Positions 11,081 through 23,016 are shown, counted from the first letter of the stretch. The stretch: DNA of 64,000 nucleotides from Ceratotherium simum simum (GCF_000283155.1 NW_004454182.1:8644460-8708459); one strand, 5' to 3'. Notes: a model not told the origin generated them from the letters alone. A program made the numbers and translations.

Positions 11081-13389
11081 AATTGTAATTGCTTGGTGTT
11101 ACCTTCCAAAATTCTGCTTTGTTTTCATCCCAATATGAAAAAAAAAATCTGTATTGCGTTATTTTTTGCAAGGTAGCACCCCCCTCCTCCCAAATGGCCC
11201 CAAAATGGAAAGATGGAAGGAAGAGTTTAAGAAAAAAATAAAGGGAGAAGAGGAAATGAAAATATATGGGGTTTGGAAATCGATGGCAGCAAATGTCTGA
11301 CCTCTAAGATCAATTTTAATATCAATTTATATTTGATCCAAGGCCAATCCAAAATGAACACTGTTGAGTGTAGCCCAGAAATCTGAACTTGAATGTGAAA
11401 AAGTCCTGACTCTCTGCTTCTTCAGGAGTTCTTATAGAGCTTCTCTGTACTCTTTTTGTGGTGTAGGGATAATTGGACATACCCCATAGGGTATGATAAC
11501 CATTAAATTAAATAATGCACGTAAAAGAATAAGTACAGCACTTGGCATTAATTATAAAGGAGCATGTTAGTGATGATATAGACGTAAGAGAAATCCAATT
11601 GTGATCTCTCCGTTGAGGATAAAACGTCGTCCCCAAGATCCGAGTTCTGCGTATTCTCATTAGTATGCTGTAGACATTCTCGTCAGTATAGTGTGGCTAT
11701 TTTGCAACTAGAGAATCCTGGCCTTGCTCACTCTTGGTAGCGTGTTGGGTGCTTTAAGAGGAGCACATTTTCTCTTCTAGGCTGTGGTGCTTTTGATTGC
11801 TTAGTGGATATATGTCCTGGAGAAAAATTAACCAGCTGGTTAATAGAGAATCCACACAAAACTAAGTTTATAAAATACACATTATGAAACTAGATCCAGT
11901 GGGATTGGTGCAAAAGGAGTAAATAAAAATCCCTGAAGGGGAATAAAGAATGATCTGCCTTTGTAGGCTGCCCTCCAGCCTGAAATACTCCTAGGCCTTT
12001 AGCACACATAGTATCTACCAGGACAAATTTTGTCTCCTGCCTAGACACCATTGATTTTGGTAGCACCCTTCCCGGAATTGTCCTTCTCAGGACAGAAGGA
12101 AGAGGGCTGGCTCAACAGAAATAAATTAAAACAAAAGTTCAGTGTTTGCTATATGGAAACCCTTAGTAAATGTTAATTGTTATCGTATTGTCTACATATA
12201 TTTTTTTTAAAAATCATTATTTTAGCTGTAGTGTCAACTTGGACCTACTTAGCCTTCTCTTTCCAATTCCACACAATAATCTCAGAATTACTGAGATTAG
12301 TTAACCTCAATTAATTAATTTGAGATTGAGTTAAATTAACATATTTGACTCAGAAATGTGCTATCTACTCATCCTGTCCACCCAGAGCCACACCGTTAGT
12401 GTAGGTGTTACGCAGTGACATGCTCATGTGGGCTTCAAGAGAAAAAAAAGAGTAGAGAACTTGGTTAACTCACCAGCCAAGATGTGAGATATATCAGATG
12501 CTTAATAAGACTTGAGATGTATTTACTGCTGTTTATTTGTATATATTTGCACTTTTGGAACTGAACACAGAGTGTTCATAAGACACAATAAAAGAATCTA
12601 AAAATGGTTAATATTTTAGAAGATGTTTTGGGCTTGGTTTTGTAAACACATGAATTTGTATCTAACTTGGAATTCATTCCAGTCGTGAAATGATACTGGG
12701 AAGACTTCCATAGAATTTGTTGAATGTCCTTCCTGCTCAACTCCTCCCTATGTTAAAAATTGGTAGCTCTCTGGGTGATCTGTCGTCTCTGGCCAAAGTT
12801 GATATGGGTCCCTTCAAACCTCTTTGGAGCTTGCACAGTTAGGATTTGTACTTCTGCCTCACTGGGAGGATTTACAGAAAATAAATACACAAGCTGTGAT
12901 CCCCCAAGGTTAGTAAACTAACTAAATACTAATGGTCTGAAATACTCATGGAAACTAATTATTAATGGTCTGTAGCGAGGGATGGCCATCCCCTTTAATT
13001 AGTCGCCAGAAATTGTTAGAAAAATGCCTGCCCCTTTCTGCCTACAAAACAGATTGAGGGCTTAGTGTCGGTGACGGAAGAGTTGAACGTGCGTTGATCA
13101 TACGCGCTTGATTTTAGAAGGATCTTACTGGTAACGTTTCTGAGAATTTTCTAACTGCCACAATATTAAGAATCTTAAAATATAAGTTTTCTTTTAATTC
13201 CATTTGAGTTATACTCAGATGTCATTTTTCACTAATTAAGAATTAAGGATATGAGACTTAAATTCCTTCTAAATTAATTTGAGGCATTTCTCCTAATTAA
13301 TTGAGTTATGAATTGTGAAGTTCATCTGCTTTCTCATATTATGGCAGTCTGTGCTCAAGATTGTTCCCACTGTGCCTTTAGATAATGGT

Positions 13390-13790
13390 TTTTCTTTTCC
13401 TGTAAAAATACAAAATAGTAAACAAAGGAGTAATTATGGTGCATCCATACAATGGAATATTATGGACCAATTAAAATGATGCTTACGAAAGATTTTCTTT
13501 TTTTTTTTTTTTTTTGAGGAGGACCAGCCCTGAACTAACATCCAATGCCAATCCTCCTCTTTTTTTGCTGAGGAAGATTGGTGCTGGGCTAACATCCATG
13601 CCCATCTTCCTCCACTTTATATGGGACGCCGCCACAGCATGGCTTAACAAGCGGTGCGTCGGTGCACACCCGGGATCCGAACCGGCGAACCCCGGGGCCG
13701 CCACAGCGGAACGTGTGCACTTAACCGCTTGCGCCACCAGGCTGGCCCCACGAAAAATTTTCTTAATGAATGTGATATTGTAAACAAAAG
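13390..13790 (+). mobile_element. L1 3' fragment split by ERE
   Basis: ggtgcatccatacaatggaatattatggac at 13438 is a hallmark of old L1 3' regions. The fragment resumes after the ERE at 13750. Confidence 0.6.
13500..13749 (-). mobile_element. ERE SINE inserted in L1 3' fragment
   Basis: Flanked by acgaaagattttctt (13485-13499) and acgaaaaattttctt (13750-13764). It starts with a T run (the A tail on the minus strand) and ends in the gctggcccc head. It splits an older L1 3' fragment. Confidence 0.92.
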
Positions 13791-14264
13791 GCCAAGATAG
13801 AAAATCATTTGTAGGTTTCCTCGGCTTTATAAAAATAGGATGGAGAGCAAAAATGCCAAATTACTAGACTTCAGCTTTGTAGTCTTCTGCACATTTCTCT
13901 TCAGTTTTTCTATTGTTGGCACCTATTGCTTTTAGCAATACATCCCATAAGGCAGGGATTTTTGTCTGTGCAATTTCCTAGAAACAAGTGCTTGATACAG
14001 AGTAGATGCCAAATAGATCTTTTGCTGAATGAGTGAATGATTAATAGAAAATTGGTATTTATTGAATATGTGCATGTTGAGTGTTCAATACACTGTATCG
14101 TGTTTAAGATTTAGGGAGGCGGGAGAAGTGCTGTATTACGTTGAATATGACCTTAAAAAATGAAGCATTTTTTCGTGGATGTAGAAATTAATACAGTGGA
14201 ATTTAAAGCAAACTGATTTTTAAAATTTGATTTTTAAAACCTTTTTCTTAAATTCCCTTACTAG

Positions 14265-14396
14265 ATTCTTCAATTTGAAGATATCTTGGCCAATACTTTC
14301 TACCGAGAACACTTTCGAATGTACATGGAAAGGATAGACAAGAGAGCTCTGATTGGTTTTTGGGAGTCTGTGGAATATTTAAAGAATGCTAACAAG
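14265..14396 (+). CDS. SNX25: SNX25 exon b (start of RGS domain)
   Basis: The acceptor is 'cccttactag' and the donor 'gtagtata'. It is 132 bp, 44 codons, phase 0 at both ends. It encodes ILQFEDILANTFYREHFRMY and continues to YLKNANK, the first helices of an RGS (regulator of G protein signalling) fold. In SNX13 this fold has been described as a GAP for G-alpha-s; the activity in SNX25 is less clear. The phase and both borders agree with exons a and c. Confidence 0.96.
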
Positions 14397-14889
14397 GTAG
14401 TATATATTGGCTCAAAGGTCTGTTAATCACTAGCTGATGAAAACTTGCATGTTAGGCAGTGTATCTGTGTTTCTCAATGAAGCTGTAAGATAAGTATAAT
14501 TAAAAGAATATTTTAAACCAAGTATAACATTGGCATTATGTTCTAGCCCATAAGGGTAAATAAAATTAGATTTTTTTGTAAAAGATGCTTTTGAATGTAT
14601 AGTCAAGGGAAAAATGATTGATAAATGTACCAAAAGATTGAATTTAGTTTCAGGTAGTTATGTTTTAATGCATTATCAAAAGGCATATACATCTCCACAT
14701 TGCTATTATGATAAATTTGGTCTTGTCACCTACTCCTTAATCTCATAACCTTGTTTTTAATTCATAATGTGCATATTTTGCACTACTGTTCTCCTTTTAT
14801 TTCATTAAACTTGGTTAAGGAATACAAAAAATGGCTTTGGTTACAGCCTTTTACAATGAAAAGCCCAACTAAATAAGCATTGTGTTTTA

Positions 14890-15284
14890 NNNNNNNNNNN
14901 NNNNNNNNNNNNNNNNNNNNNNNNNNNNNNNNNNNNNNNNNNNNNNNNNNNNNNNNNNNNNNNNNNNNNNNNNNNNNNNNNNNNNNNNNNNNNNNNNNNN
15001 NNNNNNNNNNNNNNNNNNNNNNNNNNNNNNNNNNNNNNNNNNNNNNNNNNNNNNNNNNNNNNNNNNNNNNNNNNNNNNNNNNNNNNNNNNNNNNNNNNNN
15101 NNNNNNNNNNNNNNNNNNNNNNNNNNNNNNNNNNNNNNNNNNNNNNNNNNNNNNNNNNNNNNNNNNNNNNNNNNNNNNNNNNNNNNNNNNNNNNNNNNNN
15201 NNNNNNNNNNNNNNNNNNNNNNNNNNNNNNNNNNNNNNNNNNNNNNNNNNNNNNNNNNNNNNNNNNNNNNNNNNNNNNNNNNNN
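14890..15284. other. Assembly gap (395 N)
   Basis: A run of 395 undetermined bases. It ends inside the tRNA-like head of a reverse-oriented ERE SINE, so at least part of the missing sequence is probably the SINE body. Proteins predicted across it are meaningless. Confidence 0.99.
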
Positions 15285-15339
15285 GGGCCGCCGCAGCAGA
15301 GCGTGCGCACTTAACCGCTTGTGCCACCGGGCCGGCCCC
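15285..15339 (-). mobile_element. ERE SINE head, truncated by gap
   Basis: Reverse complement of the ERE 5' end (gggccggccc, ggtggcacaagcggttaag). Only the first ~55 bp are readable; the rest falls in the N run. Confidence 0.85.
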
Positions 15340-16302
15340 AGTCTCGTAGTATTTTTAAATCTTCTTAGGAATGCCTTTCTTTGTTAGTTTATAAGCCAAT
15401 TTTACTCAATATTGTATTTGCCAACTTTATTACACATTTTGTTTACCAGCCTTGATTCCAAACTTGACTTTGGGCTGCTCTCAAAGGAATATTGTAAAGA
15501 GCAGTCTAAAGAATTTTCCTAAACTGCTGAACAATTTGAAAAATTTCAATGGAGTAAGAGCATACAGCTTCCTCAAATAGCTGTATTTTGACCTAGCAAC
15601 ACTGATTTGGATGTAAAAGTTCTGAAATGTGTGTGAAATTCATATTTATTAAGTTGTTTGACTTCATTTTTTACTACTGTTGAAGACTTTCCATAGCATT
15701 CCTAGAGTTAATGAGATGTCTTCAGAGGAAATATAAAGACTGTGTTAATCAGAAGAGACGCTTGCATTTCTAAAGCAGGCTGGCGATGACCTCAGTGTGA
15801 TGTTTAAGACTCAGCTGTCTAAGATAAGCTTGATTACAATGTAATAAGTCATCATTCTGAAGAATATTTTTCTTGTGTTCTTAAATTACACAATTATTAT
15901 TTTGACTTTTTTCTGGAGTGAGAAATGGTACTTCCAATTATTTATATTAGATAAAAAAGTCAAATTGAATTTAGCTGATAAATTATATCCCTGTGGAATT
16001 GAGATCTATGAGAAGGAATCCACTGTAGGAAGAAAACTGTTCTCATTCTTATTTTTTTCCCTCCACCGTTTAAAAGAAATTACATTTGTTAACTGTTCAA
16101 CATGAAGTGTTCATTTTAAGGAACTAGTTGTTTTTTTAGGGTCTGATGCTTGCCCCTTGGCCCTGAATGTGCACATAAACCAAAGCTCCACATTCTAAAT
16201 GTCTTCCTTCCAGCTGGAACATGCAGAGAATTCAGAAGAAAATAATTTTTCTCGGAGATGATATTTCTTACTTTGTCTTTCTTCATCTTCCTGTCTTTTC
16301 AG

Positions 16303-16575
16303 AATGAAATCCCACAATTAGTTGGTGAGATTTACCAGAATTTCTTTGTGGAGAGCAAAGAAATATCGGTGGAAAAATCACTTTACAAAGAAATCCAGCA
16401 GTGTCTTGTGGGAAATAAAGGTATTGAGGTGTTCTGCAAAATCCAGGGAGATGTTTATGAGACCCTAAAGGATAGGTATTACCCTTCATTTATTGTCAGT
16501 GACCTGTATGAGAAATTGATGATAAAAGAGGAAGAAAAACATGTCCCCCAGTTGATTTCGAACAAGGATGAAATG
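16303..16575 (+). CDS. SNX25: SNX25 exon c (rest of RGS domain)
   Basis: The acceptor is 'tgtcttttcag' and the donor 'gtgagt'. It is 273 bp, 91 codons, phase 0 to phase 0. It encodes NEIPQLVGEIYQNFFVESKE, then a KSLYKEIQQCL helix, and later YYPSFIVSDLYEKL, typical of the C-terminal half of an RGS domain. It ends in a charged stretch (KEEEKH, NKDEM). An ERE SINE has inserted only 46 bp downstream of its donor, without disturbing the splice site. Confidence 0.96.
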
Positions 16576-16621
16576 GTGAGTCACGTTTAATTTCTCCTCT
16601 CTTTTGGGTGGATAAGCTTTG

Positions 16622-16838
16622 TTTTTTTTTTTTTAAAGATTTTATTTATTTTATTTTTTCCCCCCAAAGCCCCAGCAGATAGTTGTATGTCATAGCTGCA
16701 CATCCTTCTAGTTGCGGCATGTGGGACTCGGCCTCAGGATGGACGGAGAAGTGGCGCCTCGATGCGCACCCGGGATCCGAACCCGGGCCGCCAGCATTGC
16801 AGTGCGCGCACTTAACCACCAAGCCACAGGGCCGGCCC
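16622..16838 (-). mobile_element. ERE SINE, young short-tail type
   Basis: Bracketed by a perfect 17-bp duplication tgggtggataagctttg (16605-16621, 16839-16855). The perfect duplication and near-consensus body suggest a recent insertion. It sits 46 bp after the exon c donor. Confidence 0.95.
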
Positions 16839-17689
16839 TGGGTGGATAAGCTTTGAATACAGTTAGGTGGGCGCATATCATGTAAGCCAAATTTGGTGTA
16901 CACCATCGTCTTTAAGTATACAGGACTTTAAGTAGAACTTGTTAAGTTGAATTACCTTGTTGCTTCTTGTCTTACACACTTCTTCCTTTGTCCTTCTGAC
17001 TACCAGGCTGACACCTCTCAGCGTTGAGTCTGAGACCTCCCTGTGCTCTGACTGCCCAAGACACACCCCGAGGTTGACTCCTGAAAAGTGAGGGCAGAAA
17101 AATCTGGGGGGTGGGTCGTTTGTGGCTTAGGCCAGGTAAAGAGAATCAGTAGAACTATAGTCCAACCTAAGAATAGACAAAGGATGGGGAAAAAATGAGG
17201 AGAGGAAGAGAATATGGGAGGAGTTACAGGAAGTATTTGGGGATTTAAAAAAATCAGATGAAATTAGGATGTTTCAAAAGAAACCTGGCTCAGCCGTGCC
17301 TTAAGTCTAATTTTCTTTTCGTGTACTAGATTACTTTGGATAGTCCCAGGTGCCATCTCTCATTTACTATTAATGATTCATATGAGTTTTAAGATTTGTG
17401 AAGGTACAAAGAAAAGCTAAGTGTTTTATAGTCACCTTATATGGAGAGATTATAATTTATCTTGGATTCTTTCTTTCTGCCCAGTTCACTGTATCTCAAG
17501 CCCTGAGGAATCAGGTGCTTGCTCTCGATGGTATTAGAAGCCGGCGTCTCTGAGCTGTTGTTAAATTCATTCATTCAGACTTTTTTCCTTTCAGTTTGTT
17601 ACTTGGTTCATTACATTTTCAGTGTATAAAAACACTAAACTGATTGGTCCAAAACTCATTGCATTTTATTTTTAAGATAGGTCAGTTTG

Positions 17690-18250
17690 TTTTAACTGTT
17701 ATTTCTCTACCTCAAAAATTAAAATGGCTAATATGCAAATACTGCAAAAGAGGTTATCCAAACTAATAAAAAACATCAATACCCAACAGATAAATTGAAC
17801 AAGGACTTGACCTGGCAGTTCATATGAAAGGTAATAATAAACAAACATGAAAAAATGTCCCACCTCACCGAGGAGTCAAGGAGGGTAATATGCATTACTG
17901 ACCATTTGAGAGCTCCTACTCTTTGTTTCAATAATCCCAACTTTTAGAAATTTATCCTAAGAAAATAACTAAAATGTAGAAAAAATTTTATGCACAGTGG
18001 AGTGCGTTTTAGTACATCTGGGGTTGGAAAAAAGCAGAGTCAGCTCATAGCAGGAGCAGCAGCGGGAAATGTGCCTCAGTATATCATAATTCATAGAATA
18101 CTATGCAGCCATGAAAATTAAAATTTTGAAGACTACACTACCCTCAAAATACATAGCATTGTATATTATATGAAAAAGGCAGAAAACCCACTTGAATGTA
18201 CACAGGTATAAAATTATGTTATATATACTCATGGACAAGGATTAGAACAT
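17690..18250 (+). mobile_element. Old L1 3' fragment
   Basis: aatttatcctaagaaaataac, atactatgcagccatgaaaat and similar blocks of decayed L1 3' sequence. Confidence 0.6.
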
Positions 18251-18264
18251 AAAAAAAGGAAAAC

Positions 18265-18502
18265 GGGCCAGCCCAGTAGCATAGTGGTTAAGTTAGTGTG
18301 CTCGGCTTCAGTGGCTCGGGGTTCGCAGCCCTGGGCACGGACCTGCACACTGCTCATCGAGCCATGCTGTGGCAGGCATCCCATAAAAAGTAGAGGAACA
18401 TGGGCATGGATGTTAGCCCAGGGCCAGTCTTCCTTAGCAAAAAGACGAGGATTGATGACAGATGTTAGCTCAGGGCTAATCTTCCTCACCAAAAAAAAAA
18501 AA
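18265..18502 (+). mobile_element. ERE SINE
   Basis: Head gggccagcccagtagcat, tail with the double 'gatgttagc' blocks and an A run. The A-rich repeat aaaaaaaggaaaac flanks it (18251-18264, about 18503-18516). Confidence 0.88.
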
Positions 18503-19285
18503 AAAAAAAAGGAAAACAGATTGGTTTTCTCCAATGATTATTACTACTTTATTTTCTTTGAAAAAACTATTTTGTTGTTTATTACAATTAATAAAAATTA
18601 GAAGAAAAAAATCTGGAAGAAAGTTAAGTAGTAACAAAGCAGAGGCCAGTTGTCAGCAGTTCTTTTCAGTGCCCGGAGCACTGGGGCTGCTCAGGAATCT
18701 AATTCATAGCTGGTTGTTGGTAACCTATTCAGATTTTTCCCAGCTAGGTAGTTCTTTATGAGTCTTGAGTCACTTTCAAATGCTAACCATTTTACTTGTA
18801 AAGTAATCTACCTGCTGATTTGTAAAAAACATCTTTAAGAGAAGGACTGAACAAAGTATATACTGAAAATACTTTTACTAGTGGGAATTTGGCAATTTTA
18901 TTTTAAAGGGACTTGCATGAGTTTTTATAATATTCTTAGGAGACCAGAAGGAAGCGAGGTCTCAGTGTCTTTGTCATGGATTAGGCACAGAACATTTGGG
19001 TTGAGCTGGGAAAATAGCTCAGTTGCCGTCACTTGTTCCGTGTAGATCCCCTTGGGTGTTCCATTTGAGAAATAGTGGTATGGAATGTTTTCCCCTTTCT
19101 TTAGGCTATTAAATGTTTCTTTTTTCACTGCAGTTCTGAATACCAGTGTCTTTGGTTCCAAATACTTTGATTTTTCGCTTTGCTGAGAAAAAGCAGTCTA
19201 CTTCTAGGCTTGCTACTATAGAGTCTTTCCCCAGTGGAATCTGGTACTTTGGAACAGTGTATTGTGATGATTTAGAACCTCTCTA

Positions 19286-19494
19286 GGGGCCGGCCCCGTG
19301 GCTCAGCGGTTAAGTGCGCGCGCTCCGCTGCTGGCGGCCCGGGTTCGATCCCGGGCACGCACTGACGCACCACTTCCCCGGCCATGCTGAGGCCGCGTCC
19401 CACATTGCAGCAACTGGAAGGATGTGCAGCTATGACATACAACTATCTACTGGGGCTTTGGGGGAAAAAAAATAAATAAAATTAAAAAAAAAAA
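19286..19494 (+). mobile_element. ERE SINE, young short-tail type
   Basis: Perfect 12-bp duplication agaacctctcta (19274-19285 and 19495-19506). The body ends ctactggggctttggggg plus an A-rich tail. It sits 75 bp before the exon d acceptor. Confidence 0.94.
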
Positions 19495-19569
19495 AGAACC
19501 TCTCTAATAGATAATAGTGAATAGTACATCATTATAAGATATGGTGGTTCATGTGACTTTTTCCCCCAG

Positions 19570-19725
19570 GGCCCAGGAGGTGAGGCTGGTGAGGAAGAAG
19601 GCACCAGTCAGATTAATGAACAAGCCAGTTTTGCTGTAAACAAACTACGAGAACTAAATGAGAAACTTGAATATAAAAGGCAAGCTCTAAATTCTCTTCA
19701 AAATGCACCAAAACCTGACAAGAAG
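19570..19725 (+). CDS. SNX25: SNX25 exon d (linker / coiled-coil start)
   Basis: The acceptor is 'tttttcccccag' and the donor 'gtaattc'. It is 156 bp, 52 codons, phase 0 to phase 0. The start (GPGGEAGEEEGTSQINEQ) is a flexible acidic linker. It is followed by SFAVNKLRELNEKLEYKRQA, a heptad-like helix that begins the coiled segment between the RGS and PX domains. An ERE ends about 75 bp upstream of the acceptor. Confidence 0.95.
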
Positions 19726-20659
19726 GTAATTCTTTCAAGGTCGTCTTTAAAAGTTTCCATTTTTTAAAATTTGATAAATAGTAGTTTTCAGTTTCTGTTG
19801 AGAAGTGTGACTATTTCTTTAAAAAGAATTTTAACTGGGAGTAAGTTCTGTGGTTTTGTTTTTGCTTCTAATATAGAATTACAAAAGCACTTGTTTTTAA
19901 CCTTTTATGGTTGGCGGTTCTTTCTGATCATCAGCTGTTAGAGTAACCCTGGGTTCTTTTCTTTGATTTGCCTACTGTACCTTTGGGGAGGGGAGCAAAG
20001 CTTTCCCTTGTGCCAAAGTCATTTCTGGAAGTGAGTTAACTACTCAAGAGTTAACAATTTTTAAAGACAATCTTTAAAAATTTTGTTTTATTTCAAATGT
20101 TGCGAGTGCAATTTAGAGAAGCTCACAGAGTCATGCAAGCAATAAATGTTCTGCTAAAAGCCAACAGAATTTAAAAGTTTAGCATCTCACTAATTGGCAT
20201 TTCTCAAACCCAAGAGGCTGTGTGCTTTGTGTTTATGCTTCTGTGCGGTCCAACAAGGAAGCTTCCCTAATGTAGGTGTGGCTGGCGCTCATTGATCTCC
20301 CCTGGCCCTTTCTGAGTGTGTGTTCAGAAACATAGTGATGAACATGCACAATGCTGTGCTGGTCTGTGGAGAGTCAGTGAAGTAGAGAGTCTGACATCTG
20401 CCCTTCGGGAGCAGATGTGCTGCTTGTGGAACCAAAACATACATGAAAATGAAGCAGATCGTCATAGCCCTTCCTGATGATAAAGGCAGGACGACGGCTC
20501 AGCAGGGAGTGCTTCCTGCAGGCTTTCTGAGGAAGGAAGGGGTCCTTGTAGACTCTGCTCAGGAGAGTTTGGGGGCAAAGCTGCTGTCTCAAACTACAGA
20601 GTTACATAACTCTATAGGTTTTCTCATAAAGGAGATCCAAGGAGATGGTAAGCATAGCA

Positions 20660-22845
20660 TTTTTTAAAAAAGATTATTTATTTTTAAAAATTATAGTAAA
20701 GGGACCTGCCCGGTGGTGCAAGCGGTTAAGCGCGTGCGCTCCACTACAGCGGCCCAGGGTTCACAGGTTCGGATCCCAGGCGCGCACCGACGCACCGCTT
20801 GTCAAGCCATGCTGTGGCGGCGTCCCATATAAAGTAGAGGAAGATGGGCATGGATGTTAGCCCAGGGCCAGGCTTCATCAGCAAAAAAAAGAGGAGGATC
20901 GGCATCGGATGTTAGCTCAGGGCCGATCTTCCTTGCAAAAAAAAAAAATTGTAGTAAAATATACATGACATAAAATTTACCGTCTTAACCATTTTTAAGT
21001 GTACAGTTCACTGGCGTTAAGTACATTCACATTGTTAATGTAGCCATCACCACCATCCACCTCCAGAACGCATTTCGTCTTGTAAAACTGAAACTCATAC
21101 CCATTAAACAATAACTCCTCATTCTCCTCTCCCGCCAGCCCCTGGCAGCCAGCATTCTGCTTTGTCTCTATGAATTTAGCTACTCTAAGCACCTTGTGTG
21201 GATAGAATCATACAGTATTCATCCTGTGACGGGCTTATTTCACTTAGCATAATGTCTTGAAGGTTCATCTATATGGTAGCATGTGTCAGAATTTCATTGC
21301 TTTTTAAGGCTGACTAGTATTCTATTGCATATATACAGATATAACATTTTGTTTATCCATTCAACGATCGATGGACGCTTGGTTTGCCTCCACATTTTGG
21401 CTGTTGTGAATAATGCCGCTGTGAACACGGGTGCACAAATATCTCTTGAAGACCCTGCTTTCAATTCTTTGGGGTATATATATATATTTATATATATACC
21501 CAGAGGTGGAATTGCTGGTCATGTGATAATTCTGTTTTTAATTTTTTGAGGAATCTCCACGGTGGCTGCACCATTTTACCTCCTCACCAACAGTGCATAA
21601 GGGTTCCAATTTCTCTGTATCCTCACCAGCATTTGTTAATTTCTGTTTTTTGATAGTAGTCATCCTAGTGGGTGTAAAGTGGTATCTCATTGTGGTTTTG
21701 ATTTGCATTTCCCTAGTGATTAGTGGTGTTGAACATCTTTTCATGTGCCTTTTGGCCATTGATATATCTTCTTTGGAGAAATATCTATTCAAGTCCTTTG
21801 CCCATTTTTGAATTGGGTTGTTTGGTTTTTTTGTTGTTGAGTTTTAGGGGTTCTCTATCTATTCTGGATATTAATCTCCTGTCGGATATGTGATTTACAA
21901 ATATTTTCTCCTATTCTGTGGGGTGCCTTTTTGCTGTGTTGATAGTGTTCTTTGTGCAATAGTTTTTAATTTTTATGAAGTCCAATTTGCCTGTATTTTC
22001 TTTTGTTGCCTGTGTCTTTGGTGTCATAGCCAAGAAATTATTGCCAGTCCCATGTCCTGAAGCTTCCCCTCATATTTTCTTCAAAGAATTTTGTAGTTTT
22101 AGCTCTTACATTTAGGTCTTTGATCCATTTTGAGTTAATTCTTGTATATGGTATTAGGTAAGGGTCCAACTTCATTGTTTTGCATGTGGATATCCAGTTT
22201 TCTCAGCACCATTTGTTGAAAAGACTGTCCTTTTCCAAACATTGATGGTTTTGGCACCCTTGTCAAAAATCATTTGACCATATATGTAAGAGTTTATTTC
22301 TTGTCTCTCTCTTCTATTCCATTGGTCTCTATGTCTGTCTGTATGCCAGTAGCATACTGTTTTGATTAGTGTAGCTTTGCAGTAAGTTTTGAAATCAGGA
22401 AGTGTGAGTCCTCCAAATTTTTTCTTCTTTTTCAAAATTGTTTTGGCTGTTCAGTTACCCTTGAGATTCCATATGAATTTTAGGATGGATTTTTCTATTT
22501 ATGAAAAAACATCATTGGGATTTTGACAGGGATTGCATTGAATCTATAGATCGCTTTGAGTAGTATTAATATCTTAGCAATATTTAGTCTTCCAATCCAT
22601 GAACATGGGATGTCTTTCCATTTATGTCCTCTTTAATTTCTTTCTTCAGTGTTGTGTAGTTTTCATCGTAGAAGTCTTTCACCTCCTTGCTTAAGTTAAT
22701 TCCTAAGTATTTTTTATGCTATTATAAACGGAATTCTTTTCTTAATTTCCCTTTTGGATTGTCCATTGTTAATGTATAGAAACACAGCTGATTTTTGTGT
22801 GTTAATTTTGTTTCCTGCTACTTGGCTGCATTGCGTAGCATTTTA
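20660..22845 (-). mobile_element. L1 LINE, 5'-truncated, antisense
   Basis: Antisense L1 from its 3' end at the left (ttaaccatttttaagtgtac, gtacattcacattg) through the ORF2 C-terminal region. On the minus strand a short open stretch at 22172-22435 still reads GGLTLPDFKTYCKATLIKTV, the ORF2p C-terminal motif. The element is broken by stops and by an ERE, and ends about 40 bp before SNX25 exon e. Confidence 0.9.
20701..20943 (+). mobile_element. ERE SINE inside antisense L1
   Basis: Flanked by aaaaattatagtaaa (20686-20700) and aaaaattgtagtaaa (20944-20958). The L1 continues on both sides. The tail is of the 'aaagtagaggaagatgggc' type. Confidence 0.92.
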
Positions 22846-22884
22846 AATGATTTAGTAACTCCCAGGATGTTTTCCTCGAGGCAG

Positions 22885-23016
22885 ATTGTTTCCAAGTTGA
22901 AGGAGGAAATAATTCTAATAGAGAAAGAACGCACGGACCTTCAGCTGCACATGGCAAGAACAGACTGGTGGTGTGAGAACCTTGGCATGTGGAAAGCCTC
23001 CATCACTAGTGGAGAG
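22885..23016 (+). CDS. SNX25: SNX25 exon e (coiled linker to PX domain)
   Basis: The acceptor is 'ttttcctcgaggcag' and the donor 'gtaggt'. It is 132 bp, 44 codons, phase 0 to phase 0. It encodes IVSKLKEEIILIEKERTDLQ, a strongly helical stretch, then RTDWWCENLGMWKASITSGE, leading into the first PX strand. The exon starts a few tens of bases after an antisense L1 ends, so most of the distal intron 3' end is transposon-derived. Confidence 0.95.

Larger units (their letters stand above)
6913..14264 (+). other. SNX25: SNX25 intron a-b
   Basis: A 7.35-kb intron. It contains old repeats at 7275 and 8278, a long sense L1 ORF2 fragment at 8990-10205, an antisense L1 3' end at 10285, an ERE at 10537, a MIR at 10915 and an L1 3' fragment split by an ERE at 13390-13790. 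Stretches 7440-8270 and 11080-13390 show no recognisable gene or repeat, apart from an AT-rich inverted repeat near 12290-12345. Confidence 0.75.
14397..16302 (+). other. SNX25: SNX25 intron b-c
   Basis: A 1.9-kb intron holding the assembly gap at 14890-15284 and a minus-orientation ERE head that emerges from the gap at 15285-15339. The remainder, AT-rich 15340-16302, shows nothing I recognise. Confidence 0.8.
16576..19569 (+). other. SNX25: SNX25 intron c-d
   Basis: A 3-kb intron with three ERE copies (16622, 18265, 19286) and an L1 3'-end fragment at 17690-18250. Stretches 16860-17690 and 18520-19270 hold nothing recognisable. Confidence 0.8.
19726..22884 (+). other. SNX25: SNX25 intron d-e
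   Basis: A 3.16-kb intron. Its 3' two thirds is an antisense L1 (about 20660-22845) split by an ERE at 20701-20943. The segment 19726-20655 shows no clear feature, though 20290-20640 has the look of an old degenerate repeat. Confidence 0.8.

Noticed and set aside
14783..15349. Long open frames of 144-175 codons
   Set aside because: They exist only because undetermined bases contain no stop codons; real flanks are a SINE and intron.
19286..19360. tRNA-like head with A and B boxes (repeated at every ERE)
   Set aside because: These are SINE heads derived from a tRNA, followed by SINE bodies and A-rich tails, not tRNA genes.
22172..22435. An L1 ORF2-like open stretch on the - strand
   Set aside because: Kept only as part of the L1. 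It is a short C-terminal remnant in a broken element, not a functional gene.
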